Below are positions 34,320 through 45,966 of a stretch of 64,000 bases of DNA, in pieces; positions within the stretch are counted from its first letter, which is position 1, and the number at the start of each line of letters is the position of its first letter. A program made the translations under genes and the position numbers. The notes under the pieces are model-generated. The model saw only the letters and a list, made by a program, of their open reading frames with translations, was not told the origin of the DNA and did no database searches. The DNA lies in contig OX246747.1 in NCBI GenBank assembly GCA_945910005.1, positions 1,631,754-1,695,753 of the forward strand, written 5' to 3'. Source of the DNA: Isoperla grammatica. Lineage: Eukaryota; Arthropoda; Insecta; Plecoptera; Perlodidae.

Positions 34320-34327
34320 CTTGTCTG

Positions 34328-35051
34328 TCGTAGTTTCAACCTGGTTGGAGCATTTTTGCTTTTTGGGTAACCCGTCGCCGTCGGACTTTACTTCACCGGG
34401 TCAGAGTTTTCAACCCGAGTAAACGAAAGCGTTTCGGAGTAGGGTTGCTTTGCAAATGGATGCCGTGCGCTTGCGTAGCTAAACCTAACCTTCAAATTGG
34501 TTCGAATTTTTTGTAATGCCTGATGTACTTACTTTCTGCGCGCAATTCATTAATAGCCTACTCAAAAACACGGTTTTGCACCCAAATATCCACATGCATC
34601 ATCCACAGCCACTTTAACACCACCATCAAAATCATAACATTTTGTATTTTCCGCCCAAACCTAACTTATTTACCCTGCTCCCGAGGCAGGTCACTTTTTT
34701 GGTGATCGGGTCAGAGAACCGGGTTACTCTGGCAAAGTTGCCGAACGCACCAGAGTAACCTGCTACTGATCGGGTTTGGTTTGCGGACTGATTTTTGCAA
34801 GCAGTGCAACACTTTCAAATTTATACGTGTTTTAAAAAACAAAAACATGTAGCCTGGGGGACCCCCAGCAAACGACTCTTTGTTGAGGATCATTCAAAAT
34901 CACATTAATGTCTATTTTATATCTATTTTATATCATCAGCAAACGCTTTTTTCATCATAATTATGTGACGATATGTAAACTTGGCGGTAACTTCCTTGCA
35001 TTTCAACGCTCCACCTGTTCGGGAGCTGGTGCTGCATATCCTGCATCTATG
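34328..35051. other. spacer with one short hairpin
   Basis: GGTTACTCTGG near 34722 pairs with CCAGAGTAACC near 34750. CGGGTCAGAG occurs both at about 34398 and 34707. No gene was recognised. Confidence 0.4.
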
Positions 35052-35324
35052 CAGCTACACCGGACAAAGAAACGACTAGCGGTGTAGCTGCATTGGGACA
35101 AAGAAACGGCTAGCGGTGTAGCTGCATTGGGACAAAGAAACGACTAGCGGTATAGCTGCATTGGGACGAAGAAACGACTAGCGGTGTAGCTACATTGGGA
35201 CAAAGAAACGACTAGCGGTGTAGCTGCATTGGGACAAAGAAACGACTAGCGGTGTAGCTGCATTGGGACAAAGAAACGACTAGCGGTGTAGCTGCATTGG
35301 GACAAAGAAACGACTAGCGGTGTA
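35052..35324. repeat. 34-bp tandem array, about 8 units
   Basis: Units GTGTAGCTGCATTGGGACAA plus AGAAACGACTAGCG recur every 34 bp. Two more units are at 36303-36368, and a last partial one continues at 38299-38335 after a transposon insertion. Confidence 0.95.
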
Positions 35325-35329
35325 TAGTA

Positions 35330-36300
35330 GATACAACCCCCAGTTGGACACACAGATATTTTCGAGGTCTGAAAGTTGGATCGTTTGGAAAACCTTCCGA
35401 CATTCCTTCCCTCGACCCATCGACCGCAAATACCTTTCATCGGCGAGCTGTTCATAATCTTACTTATTAATCCTGATGACCTGTCACAACAAATTTCATA
35501 TAGAATTTAGAACAACACTTTTTTCTGAATTATATGGATATTTCTACATTGCACTATAAAGAGCTGGAAATTATAAAATCAGTGGTTTTTTATTTGTCTT
35601 TTTATGATGGATACAACCATACTTAGGCCTACTTATGAATTAATTTTAGTAGATAAATAATGTTTTTTCGTGTATTAGAGGAAACAGTAGTCTTACAAAG
35701 ACAATCAGAGGACCCGCTGCTCTAAAAAAAAATCTTTCATTTTAATTACAATCAGTTCTGAGAATTAATGCCAACGTATAAGAAAAATGTGTTTTCTTTC
35801 ATAAAACGGCTTCAAATAACACTACCACATTTTTTAAATTGCATTTATATTTTATACGTAAGGCAATAATCTAGTACAATAAAACTGATCAGTATAATAA
35901 TAATCAGTGTAATAAAATTGATAGTTACTTTGAGTATTGTTTGACTTTGTAACTTTCATACTCTGATTTTCTTTGTAAGACTATAATATTATTTGCTTAT
36001 AGTGCTACATTAATGTTTTAAGTCCGGTTGTTTTCGTCATAGAAAGACAAATAAAAAAAACCTGAGTACATAATTTCAAGCTGTTTAATGCTGTTTAACG
36101 CGATCATGAAATATACGTATAGTTCCTAAAAAAGTGTTTTTCCTATAAGATGACTTTTCTTGTGACAGGTCATCATGGCTCGTCGATCGCAGGTAATTAC
36201 GGTCGAGGCGAGAGGGAGGGAAACCCGTACTTTGGTCAGAGGTTGGTACAAACGCTAGCCGAGCCTCATGCCCTCGGGCCTGTCCAACTGCGAAATAAAC
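35330..36300 (+). pseudogene. unassigned gene-like fragment, copy 1 (faintly caspase p10-like), interrupted
   Basis: Two blocks, about 35360-35450 and 36165-36300, match the minus strand of 63580-64000. The second block reads NPYFGQRLVQTLAE in one frame; the other copy has YSYFGHRLVQTLPE. In copy 2 the context (EGSYVSRRE then G, then SYF) recalls the caspase small subunit, but the catalytic region is absent and the match is weak. Between the blocks lies about 700 bp whose ends are a 16-bp inverted repeat (TGATGACCTGTCACAA, 35474-35489 and 36160-36175), probably an insertion. Frames differ between copies, so this copy is not functional. Confidence 0.35.
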
Positions 36301-36368
36301 GAACTGTAGCTGCATTGGGACAAAGAAACGACTAGCGGTGTAGCTGCATTGGGACAAAGAAACGACTA

Positions 36369-38298
36369 AAGTCTATGTCAGGGAAAGGTTGCGCCGAGGC
36401 AGGTAAACTTCTCCGCCGCGCTCTTCCCCCACCATGCGGCTCGGCTACTCGACAAGGGTGAACGACTATTGACATTCCGCAGAGATGGCCCGTCAAGATA
36501 ATGGTAATTGGTAACATGTGAAATTTAAAAACACATTTCTGTTGTTCTTGTAACTTTTATCGAATTATTAGGAATATTGAAGAAAAACTAACATACCCTC
36601 GTTTTTCAATCACAAAAAACACCAGAAATTAAGCTAGTTAACACAAGTAAATTAAACACATGTAGTTTTTAGCTTTGGCGATAAATTATGAAATAATCTA
36701 TGTCGAAATAGTGAGTGAGTGAGTGAGTGAGTGAGTGAGTGAGTGAGTGAGTGAGTGAGTGAGTGAGTGAGTGAGTGAGTGGCAGAGTTGTGTTCAATGT
36801 TTGATATCAATGACGGTGACGATGAAGTGTTATTCAATGTAATATATACTGAAATGAGATAATAGTTTTTTAACTAACATTAACTCTTCATATTGTAATA
36901 TGATCAGTTTTCGACTCTAACGCATATCAAAGGTCAAATCATGACTTTGAAAATCACTTATCATTTTTATATTGCATGTGAATTAGATACCATTAAAAAT
37001 GTAGCATCAAAAAAATATAAAAATAAAAATAATGATGGTGAATTAAAATCCACATAACAATTTAGTAAATACTTAAGGTATTAATACCATAAACATCATA
37101 AACAATAGAAATTACTTGTCAGTAAATGAAATGGCAAAGATTCACATGAACCACAAGGGCATTGTTAAACATCTGCAAATTCAACCATTATTAAAATGTA
37201 CACCGTTAAATACGGCACATCTTTGTCTCACTGCAGGATGAGACCGCGAGAAATGGCAAATGCCACTGCAAGAGTGGGGTTTTACCGACCCCTGAGATTC
37301 CTTCCTTGTGAACACCCGCGCGCTTCGTCCACTCGACATTCTTGACAAGCAATTATCGGCTTATCGTGCATAACCGAAAATCCTAATACAGTATGATGAT
37401 TGAACATTTTCTTAGAATTAAGACCTGTTCCAATGGCCGTAATATTAAAAACAATACTAAAAACTCAACAACTTGCCCAGTTTTCGAAGTAGAGCTTCCA
37501 TTCAAAATTTCACATTCATGAAATACAGAAAATAAAAACCTACTGTTATTTTATATATTGTAGTAGTGCTAATTCAGTTGCCGATAATATTGCAATGGTA
37601 GTTATTTCTGGTATTTGACTGCGATCATGTGAATCAATTAGGGAAGCTGTCATTCCATTCATCTGTTGGGCTGTAAGCGCCGAGCTACAATTAGGGTTGC
37701 ACAAAATCTGGAGAGTGGAAAAACCGGTTTGACTAGTCTCATCCTACGATGAGACAAAGTTTTTTTTTTTTTTTTTTTTTTTTTTAGAGTAGCCAACTTG
37801 AAAATAAATAACAACATGGAAAACCCATTCACAATTAAACAACTATCGATCATTATCGTCACCGTCATTGATATCAAACATTGAACGCAACTCTGCCACT
37901 CACTCACTCACTCACTCACTCACTCACTCACTCACTCACTCACTCACTCACTCACTATTTCGACATAGATTATTACATAATCTATCACCAAAGCTAAAAA
38001 CAACATATGTTTAATTTACGTGTGTTTACTAGCTTAATTTCTGGTGTTTTTTGTGATTCAAAATCGAGGGTATGTTAGTTTTTCTTCAATATTCCAAATA
38101 ATTCGATAAAAGTTACAAAACAACAAAAATGTGAGTTTTTAAATTTCTACTCTTACCAATTACCATTATCTTGACGGGCCATCTCTGCGGAATGTCAATA
38201 GTCGTTCACCCTTGTCGAGTAGCCGAGCCGCATGGTGGGGGAAGAGCGCGGCGGAGAAGTTTACCTGCCTCGGCGCAACCTTTCCCTGACTTAGACTT
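36369..38298. mobile_element. long-TIR DNA element (arms about 450 bp), TA target
   Basis: Arms at about 36369-36822 and 37856-38298 are inverted copies beginning AAGTCTATGTCAGGGAAAGG. TA flanks both ends (36367-36368 and 38299-38300), and the empty site is recognisable because the element sits inside a 34-bp repeat unit. Each arm holds a GTGA/CACT microsatellite (36711-36781 and 37897-37956). Family Z copy 2 is nested in the centre. No transposase. The element at 45967-47637 has the same design. Confidence 0.88.
37221..37759. mobile_element. TIR element family Z, copy 2 (nested)
   Basis: Same orientation as 28638-29183 and nearly identical. The ends are more complete here: CTTTGTCTCACTGCAGG on the left and ATGAGACAAAG on the right, followed by a T homopolymer. 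It lies between the arms of the 36369-38298 element, so it inserted later or was captured. Confidence 0.82.
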
Positions 38299-38413
38299 TA
38301 GCGGTGTAGCTACACCGGACTAAGAAACGCGAGAGTGCCAAATACCTTACTACAATAATACGGGGCACTGGCCTAAATTTGCAGCGACACGTAGGTACAC
38401 ACGTAGGTAGGTA

Positions 38414-39050
38414 CAGTGGAGACACCTCGGACAACGAACCAGAATTTCTGGCGAAAACCGGTTCTGAGCGATGACCATATTTTGTACAACCCTTGGGAAT
38501 GCATCGCATTCATGTCAATATTCAAAGCTAGAAGATCGTTAAATCAGATTGCGGACTGTTGTATTCTGTTAAATACCCCGTGCTAGTTTTATTATTTTTG
38601 CTTCTGGTTTTACGTCATTTTCAATTATCACAATCGTTTTCTAAATACATTTATGCATATTGTCATCTTTTGATCGTCTTTGTAGTAGGATTATGAAGAC
38701 ACATATTATGTTATGTTATTCATGTGTCCAGTATGCAAATCGTTTGATTCGCATTCATCTAATAATAACGCTACAAGAAAAAATAAAAAAGTTTCAAGCT
38801 CGTGGTGTTCTGATCTATATTAAGGAATAAGTTTCCGAAACGTTCATTCAAATAAAACATTAATTTATATTTGGAATTTAGCTTTTACAGTTGTTTGTGT
38901 AGCCAATTATGAAATTCTAGGAAATCAGTGAATGGAATGTAGCGCGAACGAGTCGGCCCAACTACCCCCCTAACGAGGGGTTTACAAACCAGGTAAATAT
39001 AAGCTCGACGCGGTGGATCGACTGGTTCGTTGTCCGAGGTGTCTCCACTA
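38414..39050. mobile_element. Tigger-like non-autonomous element, TA target
   Basis: Ends CAGTGGAGACACCTCGGACA (38414) and TGTCCGAGGTGTCTCCACTA (ending 39050) form about 29-bp inverted repeats flanked by TA at 38412-38413 and 39051-39052. CAGT starts with a CCTCG box and TA targets fit Tigger/pogo. The interior is AT-rich without a transposase frame. Confidence 0.78.
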
Positions 39051-39053
39051 TAG

Positions 39054-42000
39054 TGCTGCTCTCAAGCGGCAAGAGGAGATGCGAACATGATAAGAATATT
39101 GTTACGAAGATACGTAACAAATACCGATGGGTAGACTATTATAATATTTGAAGTTACGTTGCTCTTATAATGAAGTCAATCCCTAAGAAAGGATTTTTGA
39201 AAATTCCGACCCTAAGGGGGTTAAAAAGGGGGTGGAAGTTTTTCATTAGACTACCTATGTCTCATCAACTAAACGTGCTATAGACCTGATAATTGGTACA
39301 TAGGTTCTCCATTGTAAACAAAAAAAAAGTGGTTTTACCATTTTTTGAAAATCCAGTTAAGAGGGGTGAAAACGGGGGTTACATTTTTTATGAGCATATC
39401 TATAACTCTAATACCAAAGATGACATATGCGTGCTAATGTGTATTAAGATTCTGCTTTTAATATAAAGAATCACATATTTTACCATTTTTCGAAAATCCA
39501 ATTGCGGGGATGAAAACGGGGGGTGATTTTACAGCTCAAAAACCGAACATGTTACAGACGTAAAAATTGATGGTTAGATTCTCCTTCAAAAATAAAGGAA
39601 CATAACATGGCCATATTTACAAAAATTCAGTGAACGGGGGTGAATAGAGGGGGTGATTTTTCGATCATGAGAACACCTATATCTCAAAAACCGAAGATGT
39701 TACAGACGTGACAATAGGTAGTTAGACTCTCCATTAAAGATAAAGAAATATGTGTTGTACCATTTTCCTGAAATCCACTCAAAAGGGTTGAAAAGGAGCG
39801 ATAGAATGAGGGGGTGATTTTTAATCTCAAAAACCCGAAGATGTTCCAGACGTAAAAATTGGAATAAAGATTCTTCTTTAAAAATAAAGAAAAACATGTT
39901 TTACTATCTTTCAAAAAACCAGTAATTGGTGGCGAAAAAGGGGGTTGTTCAAAAATGAGGATACCTGTATCTCATTAACCAAGGATGTAACGACTGTGAA
40001 AATTGGTATTTAGGCAATTTTAAAAACAATTAGAAATGTTTTTTAGCATTTAACAAAAATCCAGTTATTGAGGGTGAGAATTGCGAGGGTTAATTTTTTT
40101 ATGAGGTTATCTATATATCTCAAAACGCGAAAATGGTAAATGTTACATACATAATGATGTTTTTATTTTTTATATCTCCTAAAAAAACTTAATACATGTT
40201 TTTCTATTTTCATAACATTCAGTTAACGGGTGAAGGGAGTCAAAACAGGGGTGAATTTTTTTTATCTAAAAACGCAATGTGTTACAGACGTGAAATTAAG
40301 TATTTAGATTCTACTTTAGAAATAAGTAGATATGTGTTTTACCCTTTTTACCAAACCAAGGTAAGGCGGGCGAAAGAAGAGGGGGTGAAAACCCCTCGTT
40401 TTCACCCCCTCTTCTTTCGCCCGCCTGGTTTTCTAAATCTTAAAAACCGTAGATGCTTCAGGCGTGATAATTTATGTTTTTATTCTTCTTTTATAATAAA
40501 GGACAATGTTTACTTCACTTAAAATAAAGAAATGTGTATTTTACCATTTTTGTTTAATCAGGTGGGGGAATAGGTGGGGAGGAGGGGGGCTCACGGGGGT
40601 GGAAGAGGGTTAATTTTGTATCTATACACAAATCAAAAATGTTTCATAGGTACGTGAATGTCAGTAGGCCTACTTACATTCTCCTTAAAAAATAAATTAA
40701 CATGTTATTACTATTTCCCCCAATAAACAGCTGTTAGGGGGGGGGGAGGGAAAGGGGGGGGGTGAATCTTGTGTGGGTAATAAGAAACATACAGTAAGAA
40801 CGGAAGATATTACATACTTGAAAATTTGTTATTTATAGATTTTTTTTATAAATATTAAGAAATGCGTGTTTTACAATTTTGTGTGGTATAGGCCAACAAA
40901 TTAAACAAATTCTTCTTACCCCCATTACCTGGATTTTCAGAAAATGGTATAACATGTGTTTCTTTGTTTTTAAATTTGAATTCAAATACAAATATTCAAG
41001 ACGTAACGTCTAGATTTTTTTAGTTATAGCTGTATCTTCATTTTTAAAAACATACCCCCTTTTTCACCACCCTTTATTAGTTTTTTGAAAAATGGTTTAA
41101 TACGTGATTCCTTAGTTTTGAAGAAGAATCTATGAATCAGTTTTCATGTCTTGAATATCTTCGGTTTTAGAGATTAAAAATTCACCCCCTCTACTTCACC
41201 ATCCCTTTTTTTCCTCCTTAACAGTATTTTAAGAAAGTGGTAAACTAGGTATTCCTTTATTTTTTAAGGAGAATCTTATCACCTATTTTCACGTCTGGTC
41301 TGTAACACCTTCGGTTTTTGAGATATTGGTGTCCTCTTAGAATAATTTAACCCCTGTTTTCACCCCCGTTAACTGGATTTTCGGGAAATGGTAAAACACA
41401 TGTTTATTTATTTTTAAAGCATAATCTTACAATCAATTTTCACATCTATAACACCTTCAGTTTTGCGAGATTTAAAAACACCCCAGTTTTCACCCCTTAA
41501 CTGGATTTTCGGAAAATGGCAAAACACGTGTGTCTTATTTTGTAAAGAGGAATCTAGATAACAATTTTCACGTTTGTCGCATCTTCCATCTGCGGTTTTT
41601 GAGACATAGGTATCGTCATATAAACATTCAACCCCCTGTTTTCACCCCCATTCATATGATTTTCAGAAAAATATGTTTAGTTATTTTAAACGCAGAATTT
41701 AAGTACAAACTTTTACGTCTGTAATACCTTCTGTTGTTGAAATATAAGTATTATAAAAAAAATAACTTCAACCCCCTTTTTCACTCCCGTAGGGACAGAA
41801 TTTCAAAAAATCCTTCGTTAGTGGATAGTTTTGTCATAACAGCTACGTACCTACGTAATTTCACGTTCCTAGGTTGAACGGTTTGAATTGTGTGTTGATG
41901 AGTCAGTCAGTCACTCAGTAAGACGCTTTTATATATAAATATATAGATTTATGTAAGGTCACACATTTCTCCCGTCCCCAACCCTATACCATCGCCTTTT

Positions 42001-42232
42001 CACTCGCGTAATAACATAAACGGCCCCTGTAATGTTCGTTTTACACTCATTGTTTCGCACATCTTTTACTTAAATACTAAGAGTTATTTTAGATTAATTT
42101 GTCTACTACATATGTTTTCAGTACACTGATGCGTAGTTGCTAGCTTTACTAACAAGTTGTAAAGTACGAAAATAACATTGAATCAAGCGGCCATCATCGC
42201 CGTATCTCCTCTTGCCGTTAGTAGCGCTAGTG
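39054..42232. mobile_element. giant fold-back element built of degenerate inverted units
   Basis: Outer inverted ends CGGCAAGAGGAGATGCG (about 39068) and CGTATCTCCTCTTGCCG (about 42200). Inside, units of about 140-170 bp containing AAAAACCGAAGATGTTACAG and AATCCAGTTAA plus GGGGGTGAAAA repeat in + orientation from 39180 to about 40870. They repeat in the reverse orientation from about 40910 to 41830 (TTCACCCC...AACTGGATTTTC). A GAGTCAGTCAGTCACTCAGT block and a TATATA run close the right side near 41900-41950. Units are diverged, so this is old. No transposase was found; the superfamily is unknown. Confidence 0.7.
40365..40425. repeat. 28-bp perfect palindrome with 5-nt loop
   Basis: GGCGGGCGAAAGAAGAGGGG begins the left arm (40365-40392); the exact complement is at 40398-40425 around CCCTC. 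It lies within one unit of the fold-back element, away from the orientation switch at about 40890. Confidence 0.93.
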
Positions 42233-42243
42233 TTGCGTGTCGC

Positions 42244-42627
42244 CGCCTTCTTGTATGTTGGGAGAAGTGACGGTATGCACTACCGCACTACTGCTGTGCA
42301 ATGAATATAAAGGAGGTACGCCGGGGGTCTGGGGGGTGCGTCCTCCCAGCTTTGCCCACCAAGGAATTTTGTTATGGTGCTTTGTCACAAACACCTTTAA
42401 CTTTGAACAGGGGTTGGGGGTTGAGGACCCGAGCTAAAATAATACTTTTGTGGTGGAAAAACAAAAATTGAAACGTTTACTTCATAAAAACATTAGATGA
42501 GCCCAAAACGTTCAACATAATCCGCCAGTATGCATACATCGATAAAAATTAGTGCCGGTATGGCATACCATCAGTAATTTGGGTAACGGTATGCATACCG
42601 GCTCATACCGCCCCACTTGAACCACTG
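42244..42627 (-). mobile_element. hAT-like element, copy 2 of the 32494-32858 pair
   Basis: Reverse orientation relative to copy 1. Matching blocks include CCACTTGAACCACTG at the right edge, GGTATGCATACCGGCTCATA, GATAAAAATTAGTGCC and the ACAGCAGTAGTGC complement. The left TIR is degraded and no TSD remains. Confidence 0.6.
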
Positions 42628-43595
42628 CAGTGTAAGGTATTTGAGAGTGCTACACTCCTATGCAGAGAGTGCAGGACAAAGAAACGAAGCTAACGTGAAC
42701 GATTACATGAAATATCCGATCACATACTGGTACGGAAAATCCAAAATTTATGAAGTTAAGAGGATTGTGTGCGGCCAGAGTACCACTCTAATTCACTTAT
42801 TTCGACTCTGTTTGAACCAGCATTTAGAAAACTAAATTGTTGTTTTCCGTACATAGCGTTTTTGTTAGATTATTGCATAGATATTTCGTTTTCAGGTTTC
42901 AACCTTCCCTAGATTTTTTCGTTTATCATAATTTTTAGTCCCCGTTCAAAAATTGTTTGTGTCCGAACTACATCGAATTTAAACAAAAACTCTATATACG
43001 TAAATTGACATAGTCATTGTTAATACGGACACAAAATATGAGCGTTATCCAAGTAATAATGAAGACGTGAGATGTATAGTACAAATGCTCTGCAAATCAC
43101 ACATTTGGCTCTGGTTCGTGGCGCTCTCTCACGTAAGTTGATTATGTTGCTTTGAAGCAATGAGGGGGTAAAGTGGGCGGTAACGGATACTGGAAAAGAC
43201 TTGGTATCATATTACACGAGCAGCTATGTGTCATTGTATCGTTTTATATAACATCTCACCAAGTAAAATATCAGAAGAAGAACATTTATTTAAAGAGATG
43301 TCGTGACCCGGATTACTGTATATTGTTGATGATTGATTTCGATATCCTGCTGGCAGACACCATTAATCCTTCTTTAATTTCACCAATCATTTTGATCAGC
43401 CTCACTGCAAATACTGAGGTGTGTTATTCCAATTCATGTCTTTGTTTAAATATTTTACTGTGAATGTACTGCATTTGAGGCGATGTAACTCCATCTCAAT
43501 GTACTATCAATATGGCAATAATTATATACATATATATTTGTGGGTTAAAACATAAACGCGTGTAGAATAAAAATACAATCACTAAGAAAATCTAT
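42628..43595. other. spacer with no recognisable feature
   Basis: AGGACAAAGAAACGA near 42681 echoes the 34-bp array motif. An open frame at 43173-43463 lacks recognisable motifs. Confidence 0.35.
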
Positions 43596-43680
43596 CCTCG
43601 CTGGGACTCGAACCCAGATCTGCTGTTAGCTCAGTACAGTGACTACAGACAGGTTCAGTCTAATACAACATCGTATTGAC
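43596..43680 (-). repeat. tRNA-derived SINE head or tRNA relic
   Basis: The minus strand contains GATCTGGGTTCGAGTCCCAG, a perfect T-arm with B box, preceded by GTACTGAGCTAACAGC, an anticodon-arm-like stretch. The acceptor and D arm are not convincing, so this is more likely a SINE head than a functional tRNA. Confidence 0.5.
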
Positions 43681-45040
43681 TTTTCAATTAGGATTTTTCC
43701 ATAAAAGAATTGGTCGGACGCCTCCGCCCTGAAATTAAGCACTGCTCGCCTGTGACGAAAGTATGTGTATTATAGTCTTGGGCCAAGTATAACAAGGATT
43801 ACAATGAAAAAAATCACTAGTAATGTTTTTTTTTAAATTGTATTAAGTAGTTCTCACTTGTTGTTACTTATTGACCTCTACTCATGATGCTGGGCCAGCA
43901 ATGTGAAAGGTAACCCACACCCACATATCACAGAGTATCGTGGTGTTTCTACTGCAGACTAGAGGATCTGCGTGGTTGTATACTGGGCGCGACCCTAACG
44001 CTAGACCAGAAAATCCGACAATTTTGTGAAAAATCTGCTATTTTGTACAAACTTGGAAGTGTATTCATAAAGTGTTCTCGCAGCGAGCGCGCGGAGTTCC
44101 GTCGAATAATAGAAAGGTTGCCGCTACCTGCCATGCGCTGTCTATTTTTTCTCATACTAATACACAATGAATAGTGTTAGTGTTTCACCATTTCGATATT
44201 TGTGTATTTAGCTTTTATTAATGGCAACAGTATTGTAAATGAATGTGATTACTTTTTTGAGTTGTGTTTCTATGACGATTTTTGCACTTCAAGACGTTAT
44301 GTTGTTGTACACGTTTTTGTTGTTATGCGTATATGCGTGTTGCAACACCACGCCTAACATAACATGACATCGAGGTAAAAAATATCACTAATTAATAATT
44401 ATTATTTAAATGTACTATCAACTGGGAATATAACTCAGGTCACCCACTCGCCGTGCGTGTGCCTTCGCAGTTGAAACAAACAAACAAACAAACACGAGAA
44501 GTTTATTTATCTTCCCATTCAAGCGGCCCGCTTGAAGAGGGCTTGGAAGAGGGCCCCTCTTTGCGACTTGCATGTGTACTTTGTCCCCCGTTTGGCACCT
44601 GAATCGAATTGCATACGGTAGCTCTGCCTATCGTAAGAAGCGGCAATGCCCTGACGTCACATGACCTAGTAGTTGGAATACATAGCTTCGTAATTAATAA
44701 TCAAAAAATCTAAGCTCCTAGTTCTCGTAATCTCTTACTTTACTTTACGTTCCTACATTTTCTCTTCGTACTATCATCGTCCTTTGCGACATGAATATCC
44801 ACTGACTTTCTTCCACATTGTGTTTATCGTTGTATCCCGAATGAACCACAGCAAATGTGTTATAATATGATTCTAATTTCGACATCACTTGGGCACAGAT
44901 TGTGTTGAATGGATCCTTCAGGCACAATCCTAGGGTCTGGGATATCACTACATTTTTGTTAGAAGACGAATTACGTGTGACCATCCAGACAAAAAGTTTG
45001 TCATAATTCCAGTATTAATTAAAATATAAGTAATTGATTC
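43681..45040. other. spacer with small repeats
   Basis: 43748-43788 matches the right end of the MITE at 17336-17484. A CAAA microsatellite lies at about 44475-44492. A minus-strand frame at 44745-44984 (79 codons) has no recognisable domain. Confidence 0.35.
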
Positions 45041-45180
45041 TGGAGTGTAGCCAGTTCAATACCCGCTACTGACGATCATGACTGCAGTTTTTCCTTATAT
45101 TTTACTCAGTCTAAAGGCGAAAGCTGGGATTGCGTCATTCGTCTACCCGCCCTCAGACATTCCATGCCATGATCTCAACT
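45041..45180 (+). repeat. SINE-like relic
   Basis: A B-box-like AGTTCAATACCCGCTACTGA is followed by GACTGCAGTTTTTCC and ACTCAGTCTAAAGGCGAA. This parallels the better-preserved SINE at 49553-49740 (GGTTCGATTCC, then GACTAAAGGTTTTCC, then CTCAGTCGTAAAGGTGAA). Confidence 0.5.
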
Positions 45181-45964
45181 ATGTACTTCAAATATCACAA
45201 CACAATACATATTTCGTTCATGAACTGTCCCTGACTCCCTGGGCAAGGTCCCTATGAAAGATTATTTTTATTATCATTGGGGATGCAACTTGCTAAGTCA
45301 ATTCTTTACTTCCTTCGATCACATTAGTTTGTAATTTTTCAAACCCATTGTTTGTGTTCATTTAAGATTGTACTAATAGGTACCAATTATTTGTAGTGTT
45401 CACAACACCAGACTACTGACGAACAATTACGCAGGTGAAAATCATACCGAGCAGTTATTTATTTGAATGCGCCTATATCTAAGGTTTGTTTAGTAGACCT
45501 AACCAATTTGATAGTTAGATGTCAAATTAGAATCTCCTTCTTGAGCCAACTCAAAACAGGACCCGGGCTGCATGGAAGTAAAACTACTTTCTATTCTACA
45601 ATGAAATAAAATACCTTTACAAATAAACTATTGTCAACCCTTCAACAACGTTTCGCTTCCCGCAAAAAGTTTACAATAATTATATGCATCTAACACTAAC
45701 ATGCACTAGATTCGTTTGTGCACTATACTGATTGTCTGATCTAATAGGCTCTTCTTGACTTTTAAAGTGTGTTCCGTATTTTCATGCTTGCATATACACT
45801 TATCACGTCAAAATAGTGCAGCGACTTCATTCTTTTTTTGTCGAGTTTAAAATCAAGAGCTTAAAATAATAATATACGTGATGATTGCTCAGTGAAATCC
45901 AATAAACATAAAAACGATCTGCGCCATAAAATATAAATTAGCAGATGTCCCTACCCAGTCAACC
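45181..45964. other. no recognisable feature
   Basis: AT-rich spacer before the second long-TIR element. Confidence 0.4.
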
Positions 45965-45966
45965 TA

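Noticed and set aside
36652..36837. Minus-strand open frame rich in SLTH repeats
   Set aside because: It is the GTGA microsatellite in the arm of the long-TIR element.
39100..41900. Protein-coding frames in the fold-back region
   Set aside because: Short frames repeat the same unit (LKNRRCYRR-like) with frequent stops, and both strands behave alike.
43596..43680. Functional tRNA on the minus strand
   Set aside because: The T arm is perfect but the acceptor and D arms do not form.
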